From Rhodanobacteraceae bacterium (lineage in GTDB: Bacteria; Pseudomonadota; Gammaproteobacteria; Xanthomonadales; Rhodanobacteraceae), in NCBI GenBank assembly GCA_016790075.1, contig JAEUPP010000024.1, positions 1 to 64,000 on the forward strand: a stretch of 64,000 nucleotides of DNA. Direction: 5' to 3'. The position numbers were made by a program, and so were the translations under genes. The notes beneath the pieces are model-generated. The model saw only the letters and a list, made by a program, of their open reading frames with translations, was not told where the DNA came from and made no database searches. Position 1 is the first letter of the stretch; every line of letters begins with the position of its first letter. Shown here one piece after another: positions 46,301 through 53,742 of this stretch.

Positions 46301-49300
46301 CGAATCGTCGGGGAGTCCTTGGTCGCTGCGTGTGAGGTAGGAAAACGCCTGGTCCCGAACGTCATCACCTATCAGGCCGTGGTGATGAAGACTACGAACC
46401 AGCTCAACACAACTCCGGAACAATGGCTTCGCCGCACCGAGATCAGCTTTCTTGTCTCCTGTCAGGGATCCAATACGGTCTATTGGTCCGGGCCTAACCA
46501 CGTAGACATCGGGACGTGTTTCACGTTGTAGCTCTGCGACCCGCACCATCTGCGCGAGATCAGCCCCGACTTCTGCTTTCAGTCGAGCCGAACAAGTTCC
46601 CGACGCACTCACGACGTCAATATCATCCGCTGCCACTACAGCGAGCAGTTGCCCGGCCTCTCGAATTCTGCTCGGCTGATGAAACTTCACCTCGCCCAGC
46701 TCGTAGAACAACCACGCCCCTGTGGCGTGCGGGAGATGAATGCAATCGAAAATTTTGAGAACTTTAGGCAGCAGCCCCAATTGACCAAGGGTCAGAAGCG
46801 CTGTTTGGTCAAGCGCAATCTCACTCGGGCGCTGCATCGGCGTACGCGTTCCGCCGAAGAAAGCGCTGATGGGCGTCCGTCGTCTCGGCTCCCTCTGCCC
46901 CTTGTTTGCTTCGGCGGTACCTACCAACAGTGTGGACAGAGGCTGATTGACAGCCTCAGCAACCAAGCCCATGTAGAGTCGAGCCATCCGAATCCCGTCT
47001 GATAGCGCATCGGAGCGCTTGCGCCAACCAGGAATCATCTCCACCACGTCAGCGAGCGTCTTCTCCTGCATCGGCCCGCTCTCATCGGACAGAGCGATCG
47101 CCTTGCGCAACCACTCGCCGGGCTCCTCTTCTTCTTCCCACTGCCCGCGCGTCGCTTGCGTGTACGCGTTCAACAAAACCGTTGCCGCGCCGGGGGCAGC
47201 AATAGCCGCGGTCTTCGTCAGTCGTTTTGCTGTGTGCGTCCGACCGAGCGCCGTCGCCACCCGCGCAAACTGAAGCAATTGTTCCGGCGTATAGCCCAAC
47301 GTTTCCAGCACCGCTTCCAGCAGGCGATCCAGGCTGCCCCAATCCCCTGAGTACACAGCTAAATACATGCCGAGTTCGAGGCGACGTCGAGGGGAAAGGC
47401 GATCGCCGTACTTCCCAACGTGTCGCCTGGCATCCGTCCAGCGTCCTCGCTGGAAAAGTGCGTCAAGGTACATCTCGCTTAGCTTATCCGACTGCTGTAT
47501 CAAAATCGGATGAGAGTCGAGAAACTCAACCACGTCGCCCCACCTATTCTCATTAATAAGCAAGTGCAGAGCGGCAACTGCGTGCTCGCGATCCTTTGTC
47601 AGATCGAACAAGGAAATCGCATGCTCGATTGCTTCGGGTAGTTGCTGCGCCCTCACCAACGCCGCAACCAAGTTTTGCAGCGACGTCGGATCCTGCTCCT
47701 CTTCGGCAGCTTTTCGGAAGGCCGCCAACATCGACTCGTCTACGCCATCGGAAATTTCTAAAGTCAGTCGCGCCCGAATCGCGTCCGGGAGCTGCGTCGC
47801 CTTCGCCAGCTTCTCGACAGCTTCGGATCGTCGCCCCGAGAACACGAGCGCCTGAATCTCCAAGCTTTCCAGGAAGCTCGGATGTATGTACGGGCGTAGA
47901 TGGTCGCGAATTGATGGCAACTGTCGAGCACAGTCCGCTGGCGAGAGCCGGAGAAAGAGGGCGGCTCTGGCCCTAGCGTCGTTCGCCGTTAACCCTCCGT
48001 ACGTTAGGGCTCGCTGATCAATAGTCTTCGCCCACTCCTGCACATCGATTTCAAGACCAGCTGATAGCGCAAGTGGTATCCATTCGGCCCTTCCTTCCTC
48101 GCGCGTCCGATTCCATAACTGAGAAATTTCGGCTTTCGTCGCAACTACTGACGCTCGGTCATGCAGTCCCAACCACAGGCGGTAATCCAACGCCGCCGCC
48201 GCTGTATCGGGCAAGTCGTAGCGCGTTGCGGCATCGTGGAAACGTCCGAACATCTCTGCGGCACGGCGCCGCCAGACGAGTTCGTTCTCCCCATCAACCA
48301 AGGGCAACTCGTCCACGACAGGAGGTCCTTGAGACGCACGCTCACGCAGCAACGGAACCACGCTACAGGCCACGAGAACTTGAGCACCCACCCACCAAAG
48401 CGCGGGGCACACATCGAAGGCACTTTCCGCTACGCGGTCCAGCCATCGCAACGCGTCTTCGTGCTGTTGTTCGCCGAGAAGATCACCGAGTACCAGACAG
48501 TTTCCGTCTGGGTCAAGATCGCTGGGCGTTAACCCTGTCTCGGCGATCCATCGCAAAGCAGCGGACCGATCCTGGTTGCGCATGAGCGCGTAGCGGATAG
48601 TCTGCGAGAGTTCGCCGCGATACGCGCCGACCAATCGCCGGGCCGCCTCGATGTCCGTTCTTCCCAACAGCAGCGCTTCCACCATGCTCACGTGATCTTG
48701 CGGTGCTACTAGCTTCGCTTCTTCGACTAAAGCGGTAGCGAGCTCGGTGTCTTCATCGGCAAGCACTCGCGCGCACCAACTCATCACGAACGCGCGCAAC
48801 TCCTTGCCGCCGATCTGGCTTTTCCCACCAGCGCGAACATCGGCCGCCAAGTCGCGCGCCAGTGCAGTTGTCGTCGCTTCACCGAAGAAGCGTACGACCC
48901 GAAGTCGGCTCAGCCGAGTTTTCAGATCCGAATCCACCTGCTCAATTGGCGGGTTCTTCAGCAGCTCCTCTTGTTCGAGCAATTGCTGATATCGATTGTT
49001 CGGCACTCGCTGTGTCAGCGACTCAGCGATCAACTCTTGCAAGTCCGCCCAACATACTGAGCGGCTTTCTTGCGTTTTCTCGATGCTCTTCTCTATAACC
49101 GCCTTGATCACAGCAGGCACCAGCCTGCGCCCCTCGCTCCACTGAAGACCATGTTGTTCGTGACCTATCTGCGATAGTCTTTTCCCAAGAGCATCGAGAA
49201 TCTGCTGGGTATCGGGCTCGCGTGCTGCCCATGTGACTTTGGCGATCAGTTCCGATGAAGCCTCGGCATCAGACTTTTGCGCGAGAAATCTCTGTAGCCG

Positions 49301-49747
49301 CGATTTGTCAGTCGCAATGGCCCTTAGCACGTTGATGAGCGGAGCCGCTTGACGAGTGCCCTGTTGCACGTCACGCCAGTACGTGAGCCCTGCAAGTCCA
49401 TCCGGTCGATGCACCAGCTCTTTCTCTAGACCGATTCGGCTTGTTGTTCGGAAGACAAAGGTGAGGCTCTTGCTCGCGTTGCGCTCACGGAGGTCAAACA
49501 CGCGGTCGAGAAAGTCCAACACCGACAGCAGCGTTATCGAGGCTTCTTGATGTTTGAACTGGTGAACGTCGGTGCCATTTCTCTCACCAATTGCATAGTC
49601 TTCCGCGACCTCCACAAAGAGGGTTTCCGTCGGCGCCAGATGCGTCCAAGCGAGGGCAGTAGCAACATCCTGGTAGTAGTACCCATGCTTGCTTGCAACC
49701 GCCTCCGTTCCAGGAACGCCTTCCAGACGAGGATTCTGTTCGCTCAT
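43355..49747 (-). CDS. Giant nuclease-solenoid-PIN-like protein, candidate defence gene
   Basis: A 2130-aa cytoplasmic protein. I prefer the ATG at 49747 (GAAGGAAG ribosome-binding site) over 49765. Residues 1-130 look like a Cap4/DUF4297 restriction-type nuclease: GYYYQ at 22-26, then E46...D50 and QFK at 63-65, an E-D-QxK order. Residues about 300-950 are a helical TPR-like solenoid. Near 975 (LDQTALLTLGQLGLLPKVLKIFD) and near 1155 (ACLYLDDITVTHFQRLNLWRTL) are PIN-like segments. The remaining roughly 900 residues are helical and unrecognised. Lower GC than the flanks suggests transfer. A defence role is inferred. Confidence 0.75.
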   Translation of the reverse strand: MSEQNPRLEGVPGTEAVASKHGYYYQDVATALAWTHLAPTETLFVEVAEDYAIGERNGTDVHQFKHQEASITLLSVLDFLDRVFDLRERNASKSLTFVFRTTSRIGLEKELVHRPDGLAGLTYWRDVQQGTRQAAPLINVLRAIATDKSRLQRFLAQKSDAEASSELIAKVTWAAREPDTQQILDALGKRLSQIGHEQHGLQWSEGRRLVPAVIKAVIEKSIEKTQESRSVCWADLQELIAESLTQRVPNNRYQQLLEQEELLKNPPIEQVDSDLKTRLSRLRVVRFFGEATTTALARDLAADVRAGGKSQIGGKELRAFVMSWCARVLADEDTELATALVEEAKLVAPQDHVSMVEALLLGRTDIEAARRLVGAYRGELSQTIRYALMRNQDRSAALRWIAETGLTPSDLDPDGNCLVLGDLLGEQQHEDALRWLDRVAESAFDVCPALWWVGAQVLVACSVVPLLRERASQGPPVVDELPLVDGENELVWRRRAAEMFGRFHDAATRYDLPDTAAAALDYRLWLGLHDRASVVATKAEISQLWNRTREEGRAEWIPLALSAGLEIDVQEWAKTIDQRALTYGGLTANDARARAALFLRLSPADCARQLPSIRDHLRPYIHPSFLESLEIQALVFSGRRSEAVEKLAKATQLPDAIRARLTLEISDGVDESMLAAFRKAAEEEQDPTSLQNLVAALVRAQQLPEAIEHAISLFDLTKDREHAVAALHLLINENRWGDVVEFLDSHPILIQQSDKLSEMYLDALFQRGRWTDARRHVGKYGDRLSPRRRLELGMYLAVYSGDWGSLDRLLEAVLETLGYTPEQLLQFARVATALGRTHTAKRLTKTAAIAAPGAATVLLNAYTQATRGQWEEEEEPGEWLRKAIALSDESGPMQEKTLADVVEMIPGWRKRSDALSDGIRMARLYMGLVAEAVNQPLSTLLVGTAEANKGQREPRRRTPISAFFGGTRTPMQRPSEIALDQTALLTLGQLGLLPKVLKIFDCIHLPHATGAWLFYELGEVKFHQPSRIREAGQLLAVVAADDIDVVSASGTCSARLKAEVGADLAQMVRVAELQRETRPDVYVVRPGPIDRIGSLTGDKKADLGAAKPLFRSCVELVRSLHHHGLIGDDVRDQAFSYLTRSDQGLPDDSTIELGACLYLDDITVTHFQRLNLWRTLKNGGFRLFVHADVVAEAMSLREFEASTGHLTALIEAICQFMIDGQEQGRVLFLRAPKRGADDESDSDSRFLLPQLGECESGVGAIVVDDRAANRLSDFVFSDGTSVPIRTTLDVLNWLRAEEALSDKDWLSKRTELRRGGYLFIPAIEEEILAALRSSNVRDGALVESPALRALRESYLLAQTSQMALVPDELPWLMDVRTQAQQALATLWSDDADDIETAVRADWIVEFGSLEGFLRETPAPWDRARFLDLDAMNANRLLFGAFSMKPHRRRAYMAWLDRYLLPVARSKPPLFETIYVRMVENLKLVPQRGSDSPGSLQLTSEQVSQAVLAFSQNFVNELPKSLRDRVFADRALLEELKIPSADRITVHLSGTPRFDANRLFSVVGVAYESAKPVSVDDEAGTAWSVAVAEDASVRCIDSSEQRSFGIDHAPLLHPDPARRQAYIVHRAQSFGIGEQEVKGWLEEAGQGPVHYSRFEMLDKDLEDSPIGVANHIEDALAKEATQYDLVPLSRRYYERLVPAANGHTALPDYVLALRQREPAVELAAQVRHELLWSVHSLTVPLLAIAKMDELALRDLIREMLPSIDLWSLTGLIQGLLARPDCADALRDVVAELLSAFLSYVHEDCDRLSLTVHLAGMVDAMAHVSGALHDAPVYWRRLATFAHAALVERVVLRTNIDLGQFSGWANEFFSTFAVASLADIPVEPRWSGFMLSSGQLKQELLARVWAALVGHRDALADFLGASVFGEEEGSLESQCHIVFGALPGPLEGGLPAAALPDFMVKQLDDLLDQKSVALETRALALAHLISLWAPPSEKLERITTFVDDLALSDVDPADDSSSYWELLLSRLSLAAASSRHRLFADAVRRLIECRDGIPLFLRLRSGIAVCGVEDSDGLWCEAVAAHVSHCISRDLTKEDAELVIWFLRVLCDAKPVLRVHVAPVVARLSGVAKRIG

Positions 49748-49787
49748 GCTCGCTTCCTTCGCCATATCGTCGAGGCCTTGCGCAAGA

Positions 49788-49916
49788 TGGCTCTGTTCTC
49801 ACTTTAAGTTGGTCGGTGCCACGCCTCTGTAACCGCTATCTCTCGGACCGGAGAAACCCGAGGAATGTCAGAAAACTCGTTTTTCGAAATGCCAACTTGA
49901 AATGAGAACAGAGCCA
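49788..49916. mobile_element. 129-bp MITE-like element
   Basis: The ends are 25-bp terminal inverted repeats, starting TGGCTCTGTTCTCAC and matching at 23 of 25 positions. The 79-bp interior has no coding capacity. No clear target duplication is visible. It lies 41 bp upstream of the start of the 2130-aa gene and interrupts the IS3 orfA remnant on its right side, whose frame runs into the element and stops there. Confidence 0.65.
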
Positions 49917-50005
49917 CGCAGGAGCTCGTTCGCCTGTTGAAGCTCGCGCCCCTCGCGCCCTACTGCCGTCATGCGCTCCTGATCGCTCACCAGTCGCGCG
50001 CTCGT
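49917..50005 (-). pseudogene. IS3-family OrfA transposase remnant
   Basis: The minus-strand frame contains SDQERMTAVGREGRELQQANELLR, the leucine-zipper end of IS3 OrfA proteins, and is broken at 49916 by the MITE-like element. No OrfB or HTH part is recognisable. The remaining sequence up to 50187 has no feature I can name. Confidence 0.55.
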
Positions 50006-50187
50006 CTCGTCGTGCTCAGCGATATTGTAGTCAACGACGCATTTGTGCGCGTAGCCGATCTTAACGGCAATGAACCCATCGCTGACGTACACCAACCGAG
50101 CGGCGCGCTGACGCGCCCGCCTGAAGAAGATCGCCAAGTACGCTCTCAAGAGATGGCCTTCTGCTCGGGCAAGGCTGATCGTCACCG

Positions 50188-51198
50188 TCACAAATAGGTC
50201 TCGTCGATCATGCTCCCCAAATCCCCGACAACCCGCGCCGCTTCTCCGGGAAGGTAATCTTTGGCGCGGCGCCAATCATCGAGACCGATGGGCGGCTTCA
50301 CCGCTGTTGGCGTTACCCGCAGAACGCGTTCCGCGCCGATCAGCAATTTAGCTTGGCCCAAAGCGTTCTCGGATTGGAACGCCAGAGCGCCGTCGATCAC
50401 CGTGCGCCAGGTGAACAGACCGCCCCAACGCAGCATGCGTTCGGTGACGGTGTAGGGCTCGTCGCCGCAACCGAGACTCAAGATCCGGACGTTGTGGCGG
50501 TCCACGTCGAAGCAGGCCAGGGCATCAACCAGTCCAACCATGATGGGGTTGTTCGCCCACAGTCCACCGTCCACGAATCGGTAACCATTGGACTCCAGAG
50601 GCTTGAAGTAAGTCGGGGCAGCTGAGGTCGCGCACGCGACCGTCGTCATCAGCTCGTGCTGGTCCCTACGGTAGTCGGGATGATGCGGCGTCTTGAAAAC
50701 GTAAACCGTTCCGTGGCGCCCGTCGATGGATGGGATGCACAGGCGGCTTTGCGACGCCCCCAGCAGACGATCGCCGAACGTTTCAGAAACCAGCGCCGTG
50801 AGCGCGGCTCGATCGTAACGGTGCAGCGCGAAGTTACGCACGCAATCCCACCGACTCCGCTGCCGCCCCCACCAGTTGTCCGCGTACGGGGGGAAAATCT
50901 CGTTGCCGCGGTTGATGTAGAGATCCGCGATCTCGCGGGCCCGCATGCCACTGGCCAGCCCCAACGCCACGATTCCGCCTGTGGAGGTGCCAGTGATCAG
51001 ATCGAAGCAGCTGGCGATGCCTCCCCCGCCGAGATACCTATCCTCCAACTCGGCCAGCACGCTGGCGGGAAAAATTCCCTTAATGCCGCCGCCGTCGATC
51101 GACAAGATCCGGAACTCGCGGTCGCTCGGCCAGGGCTGCTGGACGCGCCGTTGTGTCAACGCGCCGGCGGATCGCGGCGGCGGGAGTTTTTCGCTCAC
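50188..51198 (-). CDS. capV: CBASS effector: patatin-like phospholipase
   Basis: A 336-aa lipase. The start is the GTG at 51198, which overlaps the E2 stop (GTGA). The oxyanion loop is SIDGGGIKG (33-41), the nucleophile S72 lies in GTSTGG, and the catalytic Asp is D210 in FVDGGLWANN. The C-terminal half contains the regulatory part (PYTVTERMLRWGGLFTW, SENALGQAKLLIG). In CBASS, CapV is switched on by the cyclic dinucleotide from the CD-NTase and degrades inner-membrane phospholipid, killing the infected cell. Last gene of the operon. Confidence 0.92.
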   Translation of the reverse strand: MSEKLPPPRSAGALTQRRVQQPWPSDREFRILSIDGGGIKGIFPASVLAELEDRYLGGGGIASCFDLITGTSTGGIVALGLASGMRAREIADLYINRGNEIFPPYADNWWGRQRSRWDCVRNFALHRYDRAALTALVSETFGDRLLGASQSRLCIPSIDGRHGTVYVFKTPHHPDYRRDQHELMTTVACATSAAPTYFKPLESNGYRFVDGGLWANNPIMVGLVDALACFDVDRHNVRILSLGCGDEPYTVTERMLRWGGLFTWRTVIDGALAFQSENALGQAKLLIGAERVLRVTPTAVKPPIGLDDWRRAKDYLPGEAARVVGDLGSMIDETYL

Positions 51199-51650
51199 GA
51201 CGTCGGCACTCCGTGGGCGCGGCCGCCGCCGGTCCACTCGCCCGTCGCCAACCACCCCTCGTAGCTGGTGAGCCAATCGATCGTCCAGGGCAGCGTGGTG
51301 TCGGCGATGGCCATCGAGCGGGTCCATTCGTGCGTTGCCGGATCGAACAGGCAAAGCGACGACCGGGTCGGGTCAGTCAGGTTCGGGTAGATGTGCGGAA
51401 CCAGCACGCCCGGCGCGCGTTCCGTTTGAAGCTCCAAGATCGGATCCATCAGCCAGACCTGAGGGAATCGGCAGGTTATCCGCATGTCGTCCAGCCAGTC
51501 TTTCAGCGTGAGGGCGACCTGGATGCGATAGGTCTTCGCCAGCGGGCGTAACCTGCCTTCCCAGACGACGTGCCAACCGCCGTCGAACCGGATTTCGAAG
51601 TCGGGATACCGCGCCCTCATTCGGCGCACCTGGTCGATCATGGAGAGCAT
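51195..51650 (-). CDS. CBASS stand-alone E2-like conjugating enzyme
   Basis: A 151-aa protein from the ATG at 51650, 8 bp after the cyclase stop. It has an E2/UBC-like order: a strand-rich first half, PHIYPNLTDPTRSSLCLFDP with the presumed active Cys C100, and a tail WTIDWLTSYEGWLATGEWTGGG typical of bacterial E2-like CBASS proteins. There is no E1 or JAB gene, so the system is the short type II form. In such systems the E2 becomes covalently linked to the cyclase C-terminal glycine and controls its activity. Confidence 0.87.
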   Translation of the reverse strand: MLSMIDQVRRMRARYPDFEIRFDGGWHVVWEGRLRPLAKTYRIQVALTLKDWLDDMRITCRFPQVWLMDPILELQTERAPGVLVPHIYPNLTDPTRSSLCLFDPATHEWTRSMAIADTTLPWTIDWLTSYEGWLATGEWTGGGRAHGVPTS

Positions 51651-51658
51651 CAGAGTAC

Positions 51659-52915
51659 CTAGCCTCCGAAGTAGGTATGTCGGGGCGTATCGCGGACCGC
51701 CGCCGCTACATTGGTCGAGAGAGCGATGGTGGCCGCCGCCGATCCAGGGATGCCGAAGCGGCCGCTGCCGGGAACGTGCTGAGACTGCCCCTGTACGATC
51801 GCCTGCCCCGCACGGCGGTTGAACGACCTGACGGCGTCCAAAGTGGGCCGCTCGCCGAACAGTTCGGACAGCAGCCGCTGCATGGTGGCGAGGTCGCAAT
51901 CACCGCCCAGCACCTCCAGTTTCGCGACGAGCGTTGTGAGATCGGCCACGAAAACGCCCTGGGCCTGCAGCGTGCCTGGCCAGCGGTCCGTGAATACGTC
52001 GCTGCCGCAAGCCGGGTTGCGTACTTCGACCAGCTCGCGATCGTGCTGTGCGCGCGAGAAGGCGGCCTTGAGCTGGCGCGCCTGATGCAGCAACTCCGCC
52101 GACAGCGTTCGGGTCTGGTTGGCGTTGTCCGCCACGAACTTCGCCAGTACAACCGCCGGCGGGCAACGGCCCTCGCGCTGGTCGTACTGCACGTTCCGCC
52201 AGCGCTTGAGGAGCTGCAGCGCGATAAGCGCCATCGACTTCTTGTGCGGCGGAACCTGATCCGGAACGGGCTCCACGTCTGCCTCGGCCAGCAGCAGGCT
52301 CGCCTCATAGTCTGCGGCGCGCGCCTCGTAAATCTTGGCGAACTCCAGTTCCACGGGCGTGCGCGCGTTGAACCACTGAGCGAACCCCCAGGGGTTAGCG
52401 ACGATCCGGCGATCGTCGGCAGTGGCCCACCGGTGCTTCGCGTGAAAGATGAAACCGCAGCGCTCATGCAGATTCAGCAGCCGCACCATGGGGGTCACGT
52501 CCAGATGCATCCCGTCTTTGTATCGAATCTGGATGCAACGGGTGCAACGCTCGGTCATGTCGTGGTAGCGGGATCCCGGCTCGCCGCGAATCGCCAACTC
52601 CAAAACGTCGAGCATTTCGTGCGGCAACGTGTCGGCAGGAAAGTCCAGTTGCGCGATCAGGTCGATGTCGAACTCGTCGCGTTCGAGCTTCGAAGCGATG
52701 GTTGCACCGATCGCCATGGAGCCTTGGGGGTAAAAGATCTCGACGCGCCCCTCCAGCGGACTGCCGGCACGTTCGATCCACTTGTTCACAGCGGCGTAGC
52801 GGTCAACCGCCAGCTTGTGGTTCGTTGCACTGAGTTGGACGCGGATCGCCACATCGGCGAGGAGGAAATCGATCGGCTCCGACAAAGGCAGCCGGACAGC
52901 AGAAAGCATGTTCAT
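51659..52915 (-). CDS. CBASS cyclic nucleotide synthase (CD-NTase, DncV-like)
   Basis: A 418-aa nucleotidyltransferase. The active site is GS at 65-66 (PQGSMAIG), D83 and D85 in EFDIDL, and a third Asp D139 in MHLDVTPM. The length and the KKSMALIALQLLKRWRN helix fit clade A DncV-like enzymes, which make cyclic dinucleotides such as cGAMP. It ends TYFGG: an exposed Gly-Gly tail suitable for linkage to the E2. First enzyme gene of the operon; an alternative ATG is at 52909. Confidence 0.93.
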   Translation of the reverse strand: MNMLSAVRLPLSEPIDFLLADVAIRVQLSATNHKLAVDRYAAVNKWIERAGSPLEGRVEIFYPQGSMAIGATIASKLERDEFDIDLIAQLDFPADTLPHEMLDVLELAIRGEPGSRYHDMTERCTRCIQIRYKDGMHLDVTPMVRLLNLHERCGFIFHAKHRWATADDRRIVANPWGFAQWFNARTPVELEFAKIYEARAADYEASLLLAEADVEPVPDQVPPHKKSMALIALQLLKRWRNVQYDQREGRCPPAVVLAKFVADNANQTRTLSAELLHQARQLKAAFSRAQHDRELVEVRNPACGSDVFTDRWPGTLQAQGVFVADLTTLVAKLEVLGGDCDLATMQRLLSELFGERPTLDAVRSFNRRAGQAIVQGQSQHVPGSGRFGIPGSAAATIALSTNVAAAVRDTPRHTYFGG

Positions 52916-53000
52916 AGGGTCCTCTATCGAAGCCTAGTTACGACGCCGCGGCCGATGAGAACCGCTTCCGGTCTCAACGGCTGCGACGCCTTCGTGGTGG

Positions 53001-53180
53001 TCACTTGGTCTTGGTGCGATCGACCAGCTTGTAGGTCGACCCCGGCTTGGGCGTCGGCGGCAACGGTTCGTTGCGGACAACGGTACGCTCCGGCCCCTTT
53101 CCGCCCCGCGGCCCCTGGATCTGGTACTGGCCCGAGGCCGGGGCCGTCTGGCCGGGCTTGAGTCCGCTCGTTTTGCTCAT
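53001..53180 (-). CDS. YjzC-like small protein preceding the CBASS genes
   Basis: A 59-aa protein starting at the ATG at 53180 after TAACGAGGAG. Its pattern KPGQTAPASGQYQIQGPRGGKGPERTVV, then LPPTPKPGSTYKLVD, matches the YjzC family of small, widely spread proteins with no firm function. It stands first in the CBASS transcription unit, 85 bp before the cyclase gene, so it would be expressed with the system. Whether it takes part in CBASS is unknown. Confidence 0.7.
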   Translation of the reverse strand: MSKTSGLKPGQTAPASGQYQIQGPRGGKGPERTVVRNEPLPPTPKPGSTYKLVDRTKTK

Positions 53181-53228
53181 GGTGAAACTCCTCGTTACAC
53201 ATCCAGGCAACAGCCTGGTTCAGAAAAA

Positions 53229-53244
53229 CCCGCCGGGCGGCGGG
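53229..53244 (-). terminator. CBASS leader terminator-like hairpin, proximal
   Basis: On the minus strand a CCCGCC/GGCGGG stem of 6 bp with a 4-nt loop is followed directly by TTTTT. It lies after the second repeat unit and before the YjzC-like start, so it would stop transcripts of the CBASS operon unless prevented. Confidence 0.6.
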
Positions 53245-53286
53245 GGCTCGTTACAACATCAGGCAACACCACTCATCTAAAAAAAA

Positions 53287-53299
53287 CGTCCACCGGACG
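53287..53299 (-). terminator. CBASS leader terminator-like hairpin, distal
   Basis: On the minus strand a CGTCC/GGACG stem with a 3-nt loop is followed by eight T. It lies after the first transcribed repeat unit. The stem is short, but the U-tract is strong. Confidence 0.55.
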
Positions 53300-53303
53300 G
53301 CCG

Positions 53304-53334
53304 TTCGTTACTGAATGGGGCAACAGACTATACT
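53304..53334. promoter_or_regulatory. Overlapping divergent -10 elements of capH and the CBASS operon
   Basis: Plus strand: TATACT at 53329-53334 would place the capH transcript start near 53341, with a TTCGTT -35 candidate inside repeat unit three. Minus strand: TATAGT at 53332-53327 would start the CBASS transcript near 53320, so that it begins with repeat unit three and meets both hairpins. A repressor bound at the unit would block both promoters. Confidence 0.5.
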
Positions 53335-53369
53335 CTGCGGCCTACACGTACAAGTGCGCGGGGTGCAGA

Positions 53370-53738
53370 GTGGATTTCGGACGTTTCATCGCGCAGCTCA
53401 GAGACGGAAAAGGCTTGAGTCTCAGAGAGTTAGAGAGGCGCGCGGCCGATCTCAACCACGTCTACATCTGGCGACTGGAGAAAGGGGATCGGGACGCCCC
53501 TTCCGAAACGACGGTCGACAAGCTCAGCAAAGCGCTGGAGCTGACGCCGCGCGAGCAGGAGATCCTGAGCCTGCTTTTGAAGACGGAGATCGACGACAAC
53601 CTGTTTGACTTGATGGTCGCGGACCCGCACATCCCCATCGAGGACATCGAGCCGGTCGCCACCATGAGTTTCCGAGGCAACCGGCCGACAGACCAGGCCG
53701 GATGGCGCAAACTGATCGACCTGGTGAAGTCGTTCTGA
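53370..53738 (+). CDS. capH: CapH-like HTH repressor of the CBASS operon
   Basis: A 122-aa protein with a GTG start at 53370. The XRE HTH is FIAQLRDGKGLSLRELERRAADLNHVYIWRLEKGD (residues 6-40). The C-terminal region (DDNLFDLMVADPHIPIEDIEPVATMSFRGN) could dimerise and hold the cleavage site. It is divergent from CBASS and 4 bp before a HEXXH protease gene, the arrangement of the known CapH-CapP modules, in which CapP cleaves CapH to derepress CBASS on DNA damage. Confidence 0.8.
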   Translation: MDFGRFIAQLRDGKGLSLRELERRAADLNHVYIWRLEKGDRDAPSETTVDKLSKALELTPREQEILSLLLKTEIDDNLFDLMVADPHIPIEDIEPVATMSFRGNRPTDQAGWRKLIDLVKSF

Positions 53739-53742
53739 TCCC

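Larger units (their letters stand above)
53191..53326 (-). repeat. Three-unit repeat in the CBASS leader
   Basis: Units at 53191-53213, 53247-53269 and 53304-53326 share, on the minus strand, TGTTGCC, six to nine variable bases and TAACGAG/A. Their period is 56-57 bp. Each unit could be an operator (GTTAC...GCAAC is a weak inverted repeat) or a repeated ribosome-binding region. The last unit is continuous with the ribosome-binding site of the YjzC-like gene. Between units lie two hairpins with U-tracts. Confidence 0.75.
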
